Shown: positions 32,896 through 40,854 of the stretch, piece by piece
Position numbering within the stretch: position 1 is the first letter of the stretch
Layout: every line of letters starts with the position of its first letter
Source: JACRBR01 sp964371355
GTDB taxonomy: Bacteria > Chloroflexota > Dehalococcoidia > DSTF01 > JACRBR01
Length of the DNA stretch: 64,000 nucleotides
Direction of reading: 5' to 3'
NCBI GenBank assembly: GCA_964371355.1
Contig: CAYJMG010000013.1
Location: forward strand, 44,241 to 108,240
Translations under genes and position numbers: made by a program
The notes under the pieces: generated by a model
Databases searched by the model: none
The model's input: only the letters and a program-made list of their open reading frames with translations
What the model was told of the DNA's origin: nothing

Positions 32896-34386
32896 ATGGT
32901 CGTCGAGACGAAGGACACCCCCGCCGCCGCCCACGGCAAGACCTACCAGCAGTTCATCAACGGCCAGTGGGTCCCCGGCGCGACGGGCGAGACCTGGCTG
33001 CGCTCGAACCCCGCCGACGGCACCCCCGTCGAGACCATCCCCTGGGGCGACGTCGAGGACGCCCGCAAAGCCATCGACGCGGCGCGTGCCGCCTTCGATG
33101 GCGGCGCCTGGTCGAAGGCCCCCGCCCAGCAGCGCGCCAACGTCCTGCGCCAGACCGCCGCAAAGCTCCGCGCCGAGCTAGTGCCGCTCGCCCAGCTCCT
33201 CTCGAAAGAGGTCGGCAAGCCCCAGAACATGGCCATCGCCGAAGTCGCCATGGCCGCCGACGTCTTCGACTACTACGCTGGCCTCGCCCTCGACATGAAG
33301 GGCGACGCCATTACCAACTTCGTGCCGGACGCCATCGGCCTCACGGTGAAGGAGCCCGTCGGCGTCGTAGGCATCATCACGCCCTGGAACTTCCCTGTCC
33401 TGCTCATCACCTGGAAGCTCGGCCCGGCCCTCGCCACCGGATGCACCGTCGTCGCCAAGCCGTCCGAGTTCACCGCCGGCACCACGTTCGAGCTGGCCCG
33501 CATCATCACCGAGGCGGGCGCCCCGGCTGGCGTCGTGAACGTCGTCACCGGCCCCGGCAACGTCGTCGGCGCCGAGCTGGCGGCCAGCGATCGCGTCGAC
33601 AAGGTCGCCTTCACCGGCTCGACCGCCGTCGGCAAGACCATCATGCAGGCGGCCAGCGGCAACCTGAAGAAGCTCTCGCTCGAGCTGGGTGGCAAGTCGC
33701 CGAACGTCGTCTTCGCCGACGCCAACATCGACGCCGCAGTCGGCGGCTCGTTCTTTGGCATCTACCTGAACACCGGGCAGGTGTGCCAGGCCGGATCCCG
33801 CCTGTTCCTGCAGGAGGCCATCAAGGACGAGTTCCTGACCAAGCTGCAGGCGTTCACGAAGACCGTGAAGGTCGGCAACCCCGAGGATCCCGCCACCACC
33901 ATGGGCCCCGTCATCAACGAGCAGCAGCTCGAGAAGGTCGTCCGCTACGTGCACGTCGGCCAGGAGGAAGGCGCGCAGATGCTGTGCGGCGGCGGCCGCC
34001 TCACCGGCGACGCCTACGACAGGGGCCTCTTCGTCCAACCGACGATCTTCGACAACGTGAAGAACGACATGGCGATCGCCCGCGAAGAGATCTTCGGCCC
34101 GGTGCTCTCCGTCCTCACCTTCCGCGATGCCGACGAAGCCCTGCACCTGGCGAACGATACCGTCTACGGCCTCGCCTCCGCCGTCTGGACCAAGAACATC
34201 GACACCGCGTTCAAGATGGCGAAGGGCCTCCAGGCGGGCACCGTGTGGGTGAACTCCTACCACAGCGCCGGGCTGCCGTTCATGCCCTACGGCGGCTACA
34301 AGCAGAGCGGCGTGGGCCGCGAGCTGGGCCACGAGGGCCTCGACGAGTACATGGAGACCAAGGCCATCCAGATCAAGCTGGGGTAG
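32896..34386 (+). CDS. NAD(P)+-dependent aldehyde dehydrogenase
   Basis: This 496-residue ALDH superfamily enzyme has the TPWNFP loop (N165), K188, the general base in LELGGKSPN (E263), and the catalytic cysteine C297 in NTGQVCQAGSRLF. It oxidises an aldehyde to the acid with NAD or NADP, in the cytosol. The GxTxxG-type cofactor loop FTGSTAVGK (residues 239-247) is present. An AGGAGG ribosome site and a perfect inverted repeat precede it. The aldehyde is unknown; ALDH1/2-like aliphatic or aromatic types are the nearest. Confidence 0.93.
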   Translation: MVVETKDTPAAAHGKTYQQFINGQWVPGATGETWLRSNPADGTPVETIPWGDVEDARKAIDAARAAFDGGAWSKAPAQQRANVLRQTAAKLRAELVPLAQLLSKEVGKPQNMAIAEVAMAADVFDYYAGLALDMKGDAITNFVPDAIGLTVKEPVGVVGIITPWNFPVLLITWKLGPALATGCTVVAKPSEFTAGTTFELARIITEAGAPAGVVNVVTGPGNVVGAELAASDRVDKVAFTGSTAVGKTIMQAASGNLKKLSLELGGKSPNVVFADANIDAAVGGSFFGIYLNTGQVCQAGSRLFLQEAIKDEFLTKLQAFTKTVKVGNPEDPATTMGPVINEQQLEKVVRYVHVGQEEGAQMLCGGGRLTGDAYDRGLFVQPTIFDNVKNDMAIAREEIFGPVLSVLTFRDADEALHLANDTVYGLASAVWTKNIDTAFKMAKGLQAGTVWVNSYHSAGLPFMPYGGYKQSGVGRELGHEGLDEYMETKAIQIKLG

Positions 34387-34476
34387 CTGTTGGCTGTCAG
34401 ACGTCAGCGGTCAGCCCTGCAAGCCTGTCCGCTCGCGCGACGAATCTCCTTCGTACACGGGCTCGGCCAACGGCGC

Positions 34477-35400
34477 TCAGTCGCTGATGTTCGCCCACGA
34501 CGTACCGGCGCCGTTGGCCGAGCTGAGAGGCCCGACGTCGGACGTCGATGAGAAGTCCGTATAGTTCGTCACTCCCCCGTTTCCCCCGCTCTGCGCCACG
34601 TTCCCGTACATCACCGTGTCATCCGCTCCGGCGTCGAGGTAATACGGACACTCGTCCCCGCCGCCGAACACGGCAGTGTTCCGCTCGATGACGTTACCGG
34701 TGCCCACCACCCAAAGATCCGCACAGCCGAACGATGTGGAATTCCCGGATAGCTGATTGCGACTGATACGGTTCGCGGCGCCGACGACCTTGAGTCCTTG
34801 CGCGTTGTTGAAGCTCACGGTGCAGTCCTCCACCACGGAGTACGTTCCCGTGACAACGATGCCCAGGGCGGCGCCGTTGCTCCAGTTCACGACGCAGTCG
34901 CTGAGCCGCGAGCGATGGCCCAGCACCAACTGACCGCCGCTAGCCGTCGGGCCGTTCAGCACCACTTGCAGGCCGGAGAGCAGGCTGTCGGCCGCGCCCG
35001 CGACGTCCACGCCGCCACCCGGCCACTCGGTCACCTTGCCGTTGATCAGCGTCAGTGCTGAGTTGCCCGCGACGACGCCCGTCAGCGCCGCAGGTGCGCC
35101 CTGAACCGTGAACCCCCGGAGGTCCAGCGTCACATTGCCTGTATTGATCTGAATACCGTCCTTCGCGCAGCCGCCCGGCATCGTGATGTTCTCCGCCAGA
35201 GCGTACGAGCCGGACTGCGTGATGGAGATGGGAAAACCACCGCAGTCTGCCGGCTGGTAGATCAGGTTTGCTTGCGTCGGCCCCGGCGGCCGCGGCGGGT
35301 CGACCGATCCACCCTCCACGACGCGGGCGAAGGCCGCGATGACGGCTACCCCCAGCACCGCGACCAACGCCCAGGACAGCTTCTCTCGCGCGCGCATCAT
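34477..35400 (-). CDS. Secreted right-handed beta-helix (NosD/pectate-lyase fold) protein
   Basis: This 307-residue protein has an N-terminal membrane/signal segment (LSWALVAVLGVAVIAAFA) and then parallel beta-helix repeats: CAKDGIQINTGNVTLDLRGF, NSALTLINGKVTEWPGGGV, RLSDCVVNWSNGAALGIVV, YSVVEDCTVSFNNAQGLKV and RISRNQLSGNSTSFG. Such folds bind or cut polysaccharides, but no catalytic set was seen. The mature N-terminus GGSVDPPRPPGPTQANL resembles that of the protein at 37476. The MM start at 35400 has a GGAGG ribosome site. Confidence 0.8.
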   Translation of the reverse strand: MMRAREKLSWALVAVLGVAVIAAFARVVEGGSVDPPRPPGPTQANLIYQPADCGGFPISITQSGSYALAENITMPGGCAKDGIQINTGNVTLDLRGFTVQGAPAALTGVVAGNSALTLINGKVTEWPGGGVDVAGAADSLLSGLQVVLNGPTASGGQLVLGHRSRLSDCVVNWSNGAALGIVVTGTYSVVEDCTVSFNNAQGLKVVGAANRISRNQLSGNSTSFGCADLWVVGTGNVIERNTAVFGGGDECPYYLDAGADDTVMYGNVAQSGGNGGVTNYTDFSSTSDVGPLSSANGAGTSWANISD

Positions 35401-35516
35401 GTCGTCCTCCAGTGGCGGGGTGTTGCGTGGATGGCGCGATCTTACGCTCGCAAGGGCCAGGGTTGCAACGGGATCGTCATCGTCAGGCCCGGGGTGGCTA
35501 CGTGCTATCCTGCCAC

Positions 35517-36017
35517 ATGCCGGACCCACTCTCCGCGCTCTACACCCTCGACCGTGACCTCACCCGCGAGCAACTCATCGACGCGCTGGCGGCGACACCC
35601 GGGCGCTTTCGGCAGGCCCTCGAAGGACAGCCACACGCCGCGCTCACCCGCCGGACAGCCGGCGGCTGGTCGGCCCTCCAGACCTTCCTCCACGTCCGCG
35701 ACGTCGTGCAGGTGTACGGCATGCGGTTCAAGTGGATGATCCTGCAGGACGATCCCTTCCTCCCGAACTACGACGAAGACCGCTGGGTGGCCGACAGCCC
35801 CGACGGGCCGGCCGAGCTGACGACCGTGTTCGCCGAGGTGGACGCGTACCGGGCCGAGACCGTGCGCCTGCTGCGAGCGCTGCCGCCGGAGGGTTGGGCC
35901 CGCCGCGGGAGGCACGAGGTGCTGGGCGCGGTCGAGCTGGAGCCGTACGCGCGCCACCAGTTGGCCCACGAAGAGCAGCACCTGGATCAGCTCACCGTGG
36001 CCCTGCAGACACCATGA
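35517..36017 (+). CDS. DinB-family protein
   Basis: This 166-residue protein starts MPDPLSALYTLDRDLTREQL and has FLHVRDVVQVYGMRFKWMI and, near the end, YARHQLAHEEQHLDQL, which places histidines on helices 2 and 4 as in DinB/YfiT metal sites. The activity is unknown; related proteins are metal-dependent S-transferases using small thiols. The stop overlaps the msrB start by four bases (ATGA), the first of three such couplings. Confidence 0.8.
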   Translation: MPDPLSALYTLDRDLTREQLIDALAATPGRFRQALEGQPHAALTRRTAGGWSALQTFLHVRDVVQVYGMRFKWMILQDDPFLPNYDEDRWVADSPDGPAELTTVFAEVDAYRAETVRLLRALPPEGWARRGRHEVLGAVELEPYARHQLAHEEQHLDQLTVALQTP

Positions 36018-36403
36018 GTCCGGCGCCCTACAACGAGCTGACGCCGGAAGAGCGCTCTGTCATCGAACAGAAGGGGACGGAGCGCCCATTCACTGGCGAG
36101 TACGACGACTTCTACCAGCCGGGCACCTACATCTGCCGCCGCTGCAACGCGCCCCTGTATCGCTCCGACGACAAGTTCGACGCCCACTGCGGCTGGCCCG
36201 CCTTCGACGACGAGATCCCGGGGGCCGTGCGCCGTCTGCCCGACCCCGACGGCATGCGCACCGAAATCGAGTGCACGAGCTGCGGCGGGCACCTGGGCCA
36301 CGTGTTCGAGGGGGAGCGCCTGACCCCGAAGAACACCCGCCACTGTGTGAACTCGCTCTCCATGCGGTTCGTCCCCGGCCCTGCGCGCGCGCCGGGCCAG
36401 TGA
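36014..36403 (+). CDS. msrB: Peptide methionine (R)-S-oxide reductase
   Basis: This 129-residue MsrB has the zinc pairs CRRCNAPLY and CTSCGGHLGHVF, the GWPAFDD substrate block and the catalytic cysteine in RHCVNSLSMRF. It reduces R-methionine sulfoxide in proteins with thioredoxin. The ATG at 36014 overlaps the DinB stop, and a short intergenic space leads to the methyltransferase gene. Length and motifs are standard, so it is probably active. Confidence 0.95.
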   Translation: MSPAPYNELTPEERSVIEQKGTERPFTGEYDDFYQPGTYICRRCNAPLYRSDDKFDAHCGWPAFDDEIPGAVRRLPDPDGMRTEIECTSCGGHLGHVFEGERLTPKNTRHCVNSLSMRFVPGPARAPGQ

Positions 36404-36417
36404 TCGATAATGACGGG

Positions 36418-37035
36418 ATGACAGAGGAGCGCGGCCACCGCTGGTTCGCCGCCGTCTACGACCGCCTCAACGCACGCGCCGAGCGTGGCCCGCTGGGACG
36501 CGCCCGTCGCGGGCTGCTCGCCGGCCTCGCCGGCGACGTCCTCGAGATCGGCGCCGGAACCGGCGCGAACTTCGAGCACTACCCCGAAGCCGCGCGCGTC
36601 ATCGCCCTCGAGCCCGACCCGCACATGCTGCGCCGCGCCCGCACGCGGCTCGATGGGCTGGGCCGGTCGAACATCGAGCCGCGCGGCGCCCCTGCCGAAC
36701 TCCTGCCCGTCTCCGGCGAATCCTTCGACACCGTCGTCTCCACCCTCGTCCTCTGCACCGTCCACGACCCCGCGCAGGCCCTCGCCGAGGTCCGCCGCGT
36801 ACTGCGGCCCCAGGGCTGCCTGCTCTTCATCGAGCACGTCCGCGGCGACGGCGCGCTCGGCCGGTTCCATGACATCATCCGCCCCGGATGGTCGTGGATG
36901 GGCGCCGGCTGCCAGATCAATCGCACAACGGCCGACACGATGCGCGCCGCCGGCTTCGATGTGACGATCGACCAACGCACCCGCGCCATGCCGATCCTGC
37001 CCGTAATCATCGGTACGGCTATCCGCCCGGTATGA
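36418..37035 (+). CDS. Class I SAM-dependent methyltransferase
   Basis: This 205-residue methyltransferase has the SAM-binding motif DVLEIGAGTGANFEHYP (about residues 40-56), VIALEPDPHMLRRA, and FDTVVSTLVLCTVHDPAQALAEVRRVLRPQGCLLFIEHV as motifs II-IV of the UbiE/COQ5-like type. The methyl acceptor is not known. It lies in a compact DinB-msrB-methyltransferase-GNAT run; its stop overlaps the GNAT start by four bases. Confidence 0.88.
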   Translation: MTEERGHRWFAAVYDRLNARAERGPLGRARRGLLAGLAGDVLEIGAGTGANFEHYPEAARVIALEPDPHMLRRARTRLDGLGRSNIEPRGAPAELLPVSGESFDTVVSTLVLCTVHDPAQALAEVRRVLRPQGCLLFIEHVRGDGALGRFHDIIRPGWSWMGAGCQINRTTADTMRAAGFDVTIDQRTRAMPILPVIIGTAIRPV

Positions 37036-37463
37036 GCGCGACCGTCCTGCTCGCATCGACGCCCCAGCAACGCGACGATGCCTTCGCCGTCCGCATCGCG
37101 GTATTCGTCGGCGAGCAGGGCATCTCTCGCGACGACGAGCTCGACGAACTCGATGACACCGCCGTCCACTGCGTCGCCTACCTCGACGGACGCCCGGTTG
37201 CCGCCGGCCGCCTCGTCGCCCTCGACGGCTACGGCAAGATCGGCCGCATGGCCGTCCTCGCCCACCACCGCGGCGCCGGACTCGGCGCTTCAGTCCTCGA
37301 CGCACTCGAGCGCGAAGGCGCCGCCCGCGGCCTCCGCGAGTTCCGTCTCAGCGCGCAGCTCACCGCCCGCGGCTTCTACGAGCGCACCGGCTACACGCCC
37401 GATGGCGACGTCTACGACGAGGTCGGCATCCCCCACATCGCGATGCGCAAGCGCGTGCCCTGA
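37032..37463 (+). CDS. GNAT family N-acetyltransferase (YjcF/ElaA-like)
   Basis: This 143-residue protein opens with the YjcF-like block RDDAFAVRIAVFVGEQGISRDDELDELDDTAVHCVAYLDG and has the acetyl-CoA loop VLAHHRGAGLGASVLDALE. The closing YERTGYTPDGDVYDEVGIPHIAMRK is also typical. It transfers an acetyl group to an unknown small amine or protein. Its ATG overlaps the previous stop. Confidence 0.88.
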   Translation: MSATVLLASTPQQRDDAFAVRIAVFVGEQGISRDDELDELDDTAVHCVAYLDGRPVAAGRLVALDGYGKIGRMAVLAHHRGAGLGASVLDALEREGAARGLREFRLSAQLTARGFYERTGYTPDGDVYDEVGIPHIAMRKRVP

Positions 37464-37475
37464 CCGCCCGCGCCG

Positions 37476-38102
37476 CTACTGCGGGTCGTGGCTCGTCCCG
37501 CCGCGCACGCACAACGCCCGCAGCTGCGTTGAAGGATCGGCCTGCGTGACGTTCCCGAAGCCGGTGAAGTCGACGTAGATCCGGTACGAGCCCGTGCCGC
37601 CGTAACGCGTCGTCGTCCAGAACGACGGCGACGATCCGAGGCTGAACGGCCCGGGTGCGTCCGCAAGCAGCAGCGTGGTCAGCTCGTCGACCGACGGCAT
37701 GCGCCACCCGTACCGCTGTCCCTTGAACGTCCCGTTGCAGTTGCTGAGCGAGTTCGACCAGCTGTCCATCTTCGCGCTGGGAACGCGCGTCCACACCAGC
37801 CCCGTCTCGCGGTCCAGCACGGCCGCACCAGTCGGATTGCCGTTGTCGGGCAGCACGCACTGAAACCGCGCCGTGTTGCAGCTATCCGCCCCGATCGCCG
37901 TAAGCTGCTTGTCCCATGCCGGCAACAGCTCGTCCATGGTCCGCATCGTCGAGCCCACCGGTCCCGGCGGGTCGATCGGCCCCGCCTCCAGCGCGCGCGA
38001 CAGCGCCAGCACAGCCAGCAGCCCAAAGGCGCCACAAAGCGCCCAACCAAGTCGGTGCAGCAAGGGTCGCCTCCAATCGAGGAGGCCATGGGGTCGCGCC
38101 AA
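37476..38102 (-). CDS. Secreted DUF1566 (Lcl C-terminal-like) protein
   Basis: This 208-residue protein has an N-terminal hydrophobic signal (CGAFGLLAVLALSRALEA) followed by GPIDPPGPVGSTMRTMDELL and a DUF1566 domain: TGLVWTRVPSAKMDSWSNSLSNC, YGWRMPSVDELTTLL and SSPSFWTTTRYGGTGSYRIYVDF. DUF1566 is found in extracellular and adhesion-like proteins, including bacterial Lcl collagen-like proteins. The mature N-terminus resembles that of the beta-helix protein at 34477. No enzymatic role is visible. Confidence 0.78.
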   Translation of the reverse strand: MARPHGLLDWRRPLLHRLGWALCGAFGLLAVLALSRALEAGPIDPPGPVGSTMRTMDELLPAWDKQLTAIGADSCNTARFQCVLPDNGNPTGAAVLDRETGLVWTRVPSAKMDSWSNSLSNCNGTFKGQRYGWRMPSVDELTTLLLADAPGPFSLGSSPSFWTTTRYGGTGSYRIYVDFTGFGNVTQADPSTQLRALCVRGGTSHDPQ

Positions 38103-38312
38103 TCCTACGATCCGCCGCCCCCCGTTTCAACCACCTCCTTGACGGAGGCTCGGGCAGCGTGATCCATGGTCGATGCGCCGCGGCGCGCACCGGCCCGCAC
38201 CGGCGGGGAGACCCGCCTCGAACAGCTCAGCTTCGCCCCGCTTCACCCGCGCCCGGAGCGGCCCTATACTAGCGCCACTGCCACAGGAGCGAACGCAGCA
38301 GGGGCGGACCAC

Positions 38313-39623
38313 ATGAGCGACAACCGACACAGCGGGCCCCTCGCGGGCGTCCGCGTACTCGAATTCTCCGAGATCATCGCCGCACCCTTCGGCGGCATGC
38401 TCCTCGCCGATATGGGCGCCGACGTCATCAAGGTCGAGCCACCCCTGGGAGAGCCCTGGCGCGGCTTCCAGCCCCTCGGCCTGCGCGAGGGCCGCGGCTA
38501 CATCTCCCTCAACCGCGGCAAGCGCGGCATCACCCTCGACCTCACCACGCCCGAGGCGCGCGAGATCGCCCAGACGCTGGCGAAGCGCGCCGACGTCGTC
38601 ATCATCAACTACCGCCCCGACGTCCCCGCCAAGCTCGGCATCGACTACCCCGCGTTGTCCGCCCTCAACCCGCGCCTCATCTACTGCGACAACACCGCCT
38701 TCGGCCGCAAGGGCCCGTACGCCCACCGCCCGGGCTACGACCTCATCGCCCAGGCCCTCACCGGCCTCATGACCGTCGAGGGCCGGCGCGAGGAGAGCGG
38801 CGTTCCGCTGCTCAACGCCCTTCCCTCCGCCGACATCTCGACCGGGCTCGCCATCGCCTGGGGCATCTGCGCCGCGCTGTACTCGCGCGAACGTACCGGC
38901 CAGGGCCAGTACATCTCGACCTCGCTCATGGCGAGCGCGCTCGCCATCCAGAACACACGCCTCATGTCGATCGAGGCCGTCGACACCGAACCGCGCGAGA
39001 CCGCCATCACGAAGATCAACGAGCTGCGCCAGCACGGCGCGCCGTACAAGGACCAGCTCGACGTCATCGCCGGCGTCCGCCCGGCGCTCGGCAACATCTA
39101 CTACCGCTGCTACCAGACCGCCGATGGCTTCATCGCCGTCGGCTGCCTCAGCACGCCGCTGCGCAAGAAGCTGCTCGGCGCGACCGGCCTCGAGGACTGG
39201 CGCGTCGGCAAGCGCCCGGAGGAGATCGACTACACCGACCCCGAGGTCCTGCAGTACTGCAAAGACCTCGTCGCCGAATCCGAGGCCCTCTTCCGCTCGA
39301 AGCCGACCGCCGAGTGGCTGCACATCCTCGACAACTCCGGCGTACCGGCCGGCAACCTCCAGTTCACCGAAGAGCTCCTCGAAGACCCGCAGGTGCTGGA
39401 GAACGGCTACATCACCACCTTCGACCACCCGCTCATGGGGCCCATCCGCATGGCCGGCCCGATGATCCAGATGAGCGAGACGCCGCTGGCGCCCCAGGGC
39501 CCGTCACCGACCCTGGGCCAGCACACCGACGACATCCTGCGCGACGAGCTGGGCTACGACGACGCCCGCATAGAGGCCCTGCGCGCCGCCGGCGTCCTGG
39601 GCCAGGCGCAACTCGCCGAGTAG
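38313..39623 (+). CDS. CaiB/BaiF family CoA-transferase
   Basis: This 436-residue type III CoA-transferase is the second in the window. It shows PLAGVRVLEFSEIIAAPFGGMLLADMGADVIKVEPP, LNRGKRGITLDL and the catalytic Asp in RPGYDLIAQALTGLM; the later TADGFIAVGCLSTPLRKKLLGA and QVLENGYI blocks complete the fold. It moves CoA between thioesters and acids. The start at 38313 is the ATG that gives a family-like N-terminus; an upstream ATG was rejected. Substrate unknown. Confidence 0.92.
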   Translation: MSDNRHSGPLAGVRVLEFSEIIAAPFGGMLLADMGADVIKVEPPLGEPWRGFQPLGLREGRGYISLNRGKRGITLDLTTPEAREIAQTLAKRADVVIINYRPDVPAKLGIDYPALSALNPRLIYCDNTAFGRKGPYAHRPGYDLIAQALTGLMTVEGRREESGVPLLNALPSADISTGLAIAWGICAALYSRERTGQGQYISTSLMASALAIQNTRLMSIEAVDTEPRETAITKINELRQHGAPYKDQLDVIAGVRPALGNIYYRCYQTADGFIAVGCLSTPLRKKLLGATGLEDWRVGKRPEEIDYTDPEVLQYCKDLVAESEALFRSKPTAEWLHILDNSGVPAGNLQFTEELLEDPQVLENGYITTFDHPLMGPIRMAGPMIQMSETPLAPQGPSPTLGQHTDDILRDELGYDDARIEALRAAGVLGQAQLAE

Positions 39624-39733
39624 CACGCACGTTACGAACGCGTGACCATGTCTGCGGATCGAAGCCGGTGAGCCGAACGGCCCTACACGGCCTTCCTCCG
39701 GCGGCACGACAATGAAGGGAGCGAGGTGGAGCG

Positions 39734-39967
39734 ATGGGAAACGGCACGGAAGAGCAGGAACAGAAGTACCAGAACATCGAGCTGGCGTTCCGGACCCTCA
39801 AGCAGGAGTGCAGCCGCTGCGCCGCGCAGATCCAGCCCGAGTGGCAGTTCTGTGCCCACTGCGACGCCCGCCTCGCGACCGAATGCCCCTCCTGCGGCGT
39901 CCCCCTCCCACCCGCCGGCGCCACCCACTGCGGCCATTGCGGGTTGGTGTTCTTGCGCCAGGTGTGA
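39734..39967 (+). CDS. Small double zinc-ribbon protein
   Basis: This 77-residue protein has two CxxC pairs in each half: CSRC and CAHC, then CPSC and CGHC, spaced as a double zinc ribbon. It begins with a short helix (EEQEQKYQNIELAFRTLKQE). Such proteins are often RNA/DNA or protein binders, with no specific role known. The 3' third is copied at 40590-40658 beyond the adjacent transposase element. Confidence 0.8.
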   Translation: MGNGTEEQEQKYQNIELAFRTLKQECSRCAAQIQPEWQFCAHCDARLATECPSCGVPLPPAGATHCGHCGLVFLRQV

Positions 39968-39998
39968 CGGCCGTGCCCGCCACGCAAGACGATTGCGG

Positions 39999-40511
39999 CT
40001 AGCAAACCCGTACTAGCGGGGCTTTAGCCCCGCCCGCCACAAGCGTGCCGCCCGAGAACGGCCACCTCCCGCCGGCCGCGACAAGTCCGGCCCGAACCGG
40101 GTTGCCAAGGATGTAACTGGCGATCTCGCGCGCATTATCCCCGCGCCGGACGATCCGATCGTAGAAGCCAGGCAGCCACAGGTAGTGTCCCGTCCGACGC
40201 CTGTACTCGAAGCCTGGCCGCTGTTTACACGCCGCCACGAACCTAACCACGTCGGTGTCCGGCTCCTCACCTTGCACCAGTGCATGCACATGGTTGGGCA
40301 TGATCACAAACGCCAGCAGTTGATGCTTCGTCTTCCGCGCCGCCTCGAGGACGGAGCGCATCGCGATGTCCGCAATATCACCCGCAAGTAGTGCGCGGTG
40401 TGCATTCGTGTTGAACACGATGTGATACGCGTGGTCACCGTCATAGGAGAAGCCTTTGAGACGCGGTGTGTCCCGCCAGCGCTTGATTCGTGGGACTTCG
40501 TGCTCGGCCAT
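39999..40511 (-). CDS. REP-associated tyrosine transposase (RAYT, TnpA_REP)
   Basis: This 170-residue Y1-type transposase has the HUH motif MPNHVHALVQ (H74, H76), a later FYDRIVRRGDNAREIASYILGNPVRAGLV block where the tyrosine nucleophile is expected (Y133 or Y117), and the N-terminal AYHIVFNTN strand. RAYTs process single-stranded REP hairpins. The gene lies inside a unit whose ends carry inverted hairpins. Its stop codon falls outside the left end of that unit, so the final residues come from flanking DNA. Confidence 0.9.
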   Translation of the reverse strand: MAEHEVPRIKRWRDTPRLKGFSYDGDHAYHIVFNTNAHRALLAGDIADIAMRSVLEAARKTKHQLLAFVIMPNHVHALVQGEEPDTDVVRFVAACKQRPGFEYRRRTGHYLWLPGFYDRIVRRGDNAREIASYILGNPVRAGLVAAGGRWPFSGGTLVAGGAKAPLVRVC

Positions 40512-40578
40512 CTCGTCCCCTAAGAATCGCCAGCTTCTTCCGTTGGTTCATTCGGAGGGGCTAAAGCCCCTCTAGTAC
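40010..40578. mobile_element. RAYT element bounded by inverted REP-like hairpins
   Basis: The left end reads GTACTAGCGGGGCTTTAGCC (hairpin 40016-40033) and the right end, reversed, reads GTACTAGAGGGGCTTTAGCC (hairpin 40555-40572). They match at 22 of 24 bases over GTACTAG plus stem. The transposase gene lies between. This is a small single-stranded-type mobile unit. Confidence 0.75.
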
Positions 40579-40589
40579 TGCCGCGAGGC

Positions 40590-40658
40590 GTCCCCGTGCC
40601 CCCCGCCGGCGCCACCCACTGCGGCCACTGCGGCCTCGTCTTCCTCCGCCAGGTGTAG
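40590..40658 (+). pseudogene. Copy of the zinc-ribbon gene 3' end
   Basis: The plus strand encodes VPVPPAGATHCGHCGLVFLR and then QV-stop, the same as the last 22 codons of the gene at 39734-39967 except for one codon change. It has no start. It sits directly after the right end of the RAYT element, so an element insertion or rearrangement likely split or copied the gene end. Confidence 0.75.
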
Positions 40659-40693
40659 GTCGCCCCGTCATTGCCTTGAAAGTCCCAGTAGCG

Positions 40694-40711
40694 GCGGAGC
40701 TTCAGCTCCGC
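40694..40711. repeat. REP-like hairpin GCGGAGCT-TC-AGCTCCGC
   Basis: An 8-2-8 perfect inverted repeat inside a shared block CAGTAGCGGCGGAGCTTCAG then CTCCGCTCAG. The same block occurs at 44719-44748. Confidence 0.7.
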
Positions 40712-40758
40712 TCAGTGCCTCAAGCGCTACCGGATGCTCGACTTTCATCCTCTTGTGC

Positions 40759-40776
40759 GCGAGGCGCAAGCCTCGC
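40759..40776. repeat. Second hairpin GCGAGGC-GCAA-GCCTCGC
   Basis: A 7-4-7 perfect inverted repeat, 50 bases from the REP-like hairpin, with a different stem. It may be a separate class of dispersed hairpin. Confidence 0.5.
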
Positions 40777-40854
40777 ATGGACGATTCCGAGCGCAGCGAG
40801 GAACCTTGTCGTGACACGCCGTAGGATCCATGCGACGGCGCCACCCGCCAGCCG

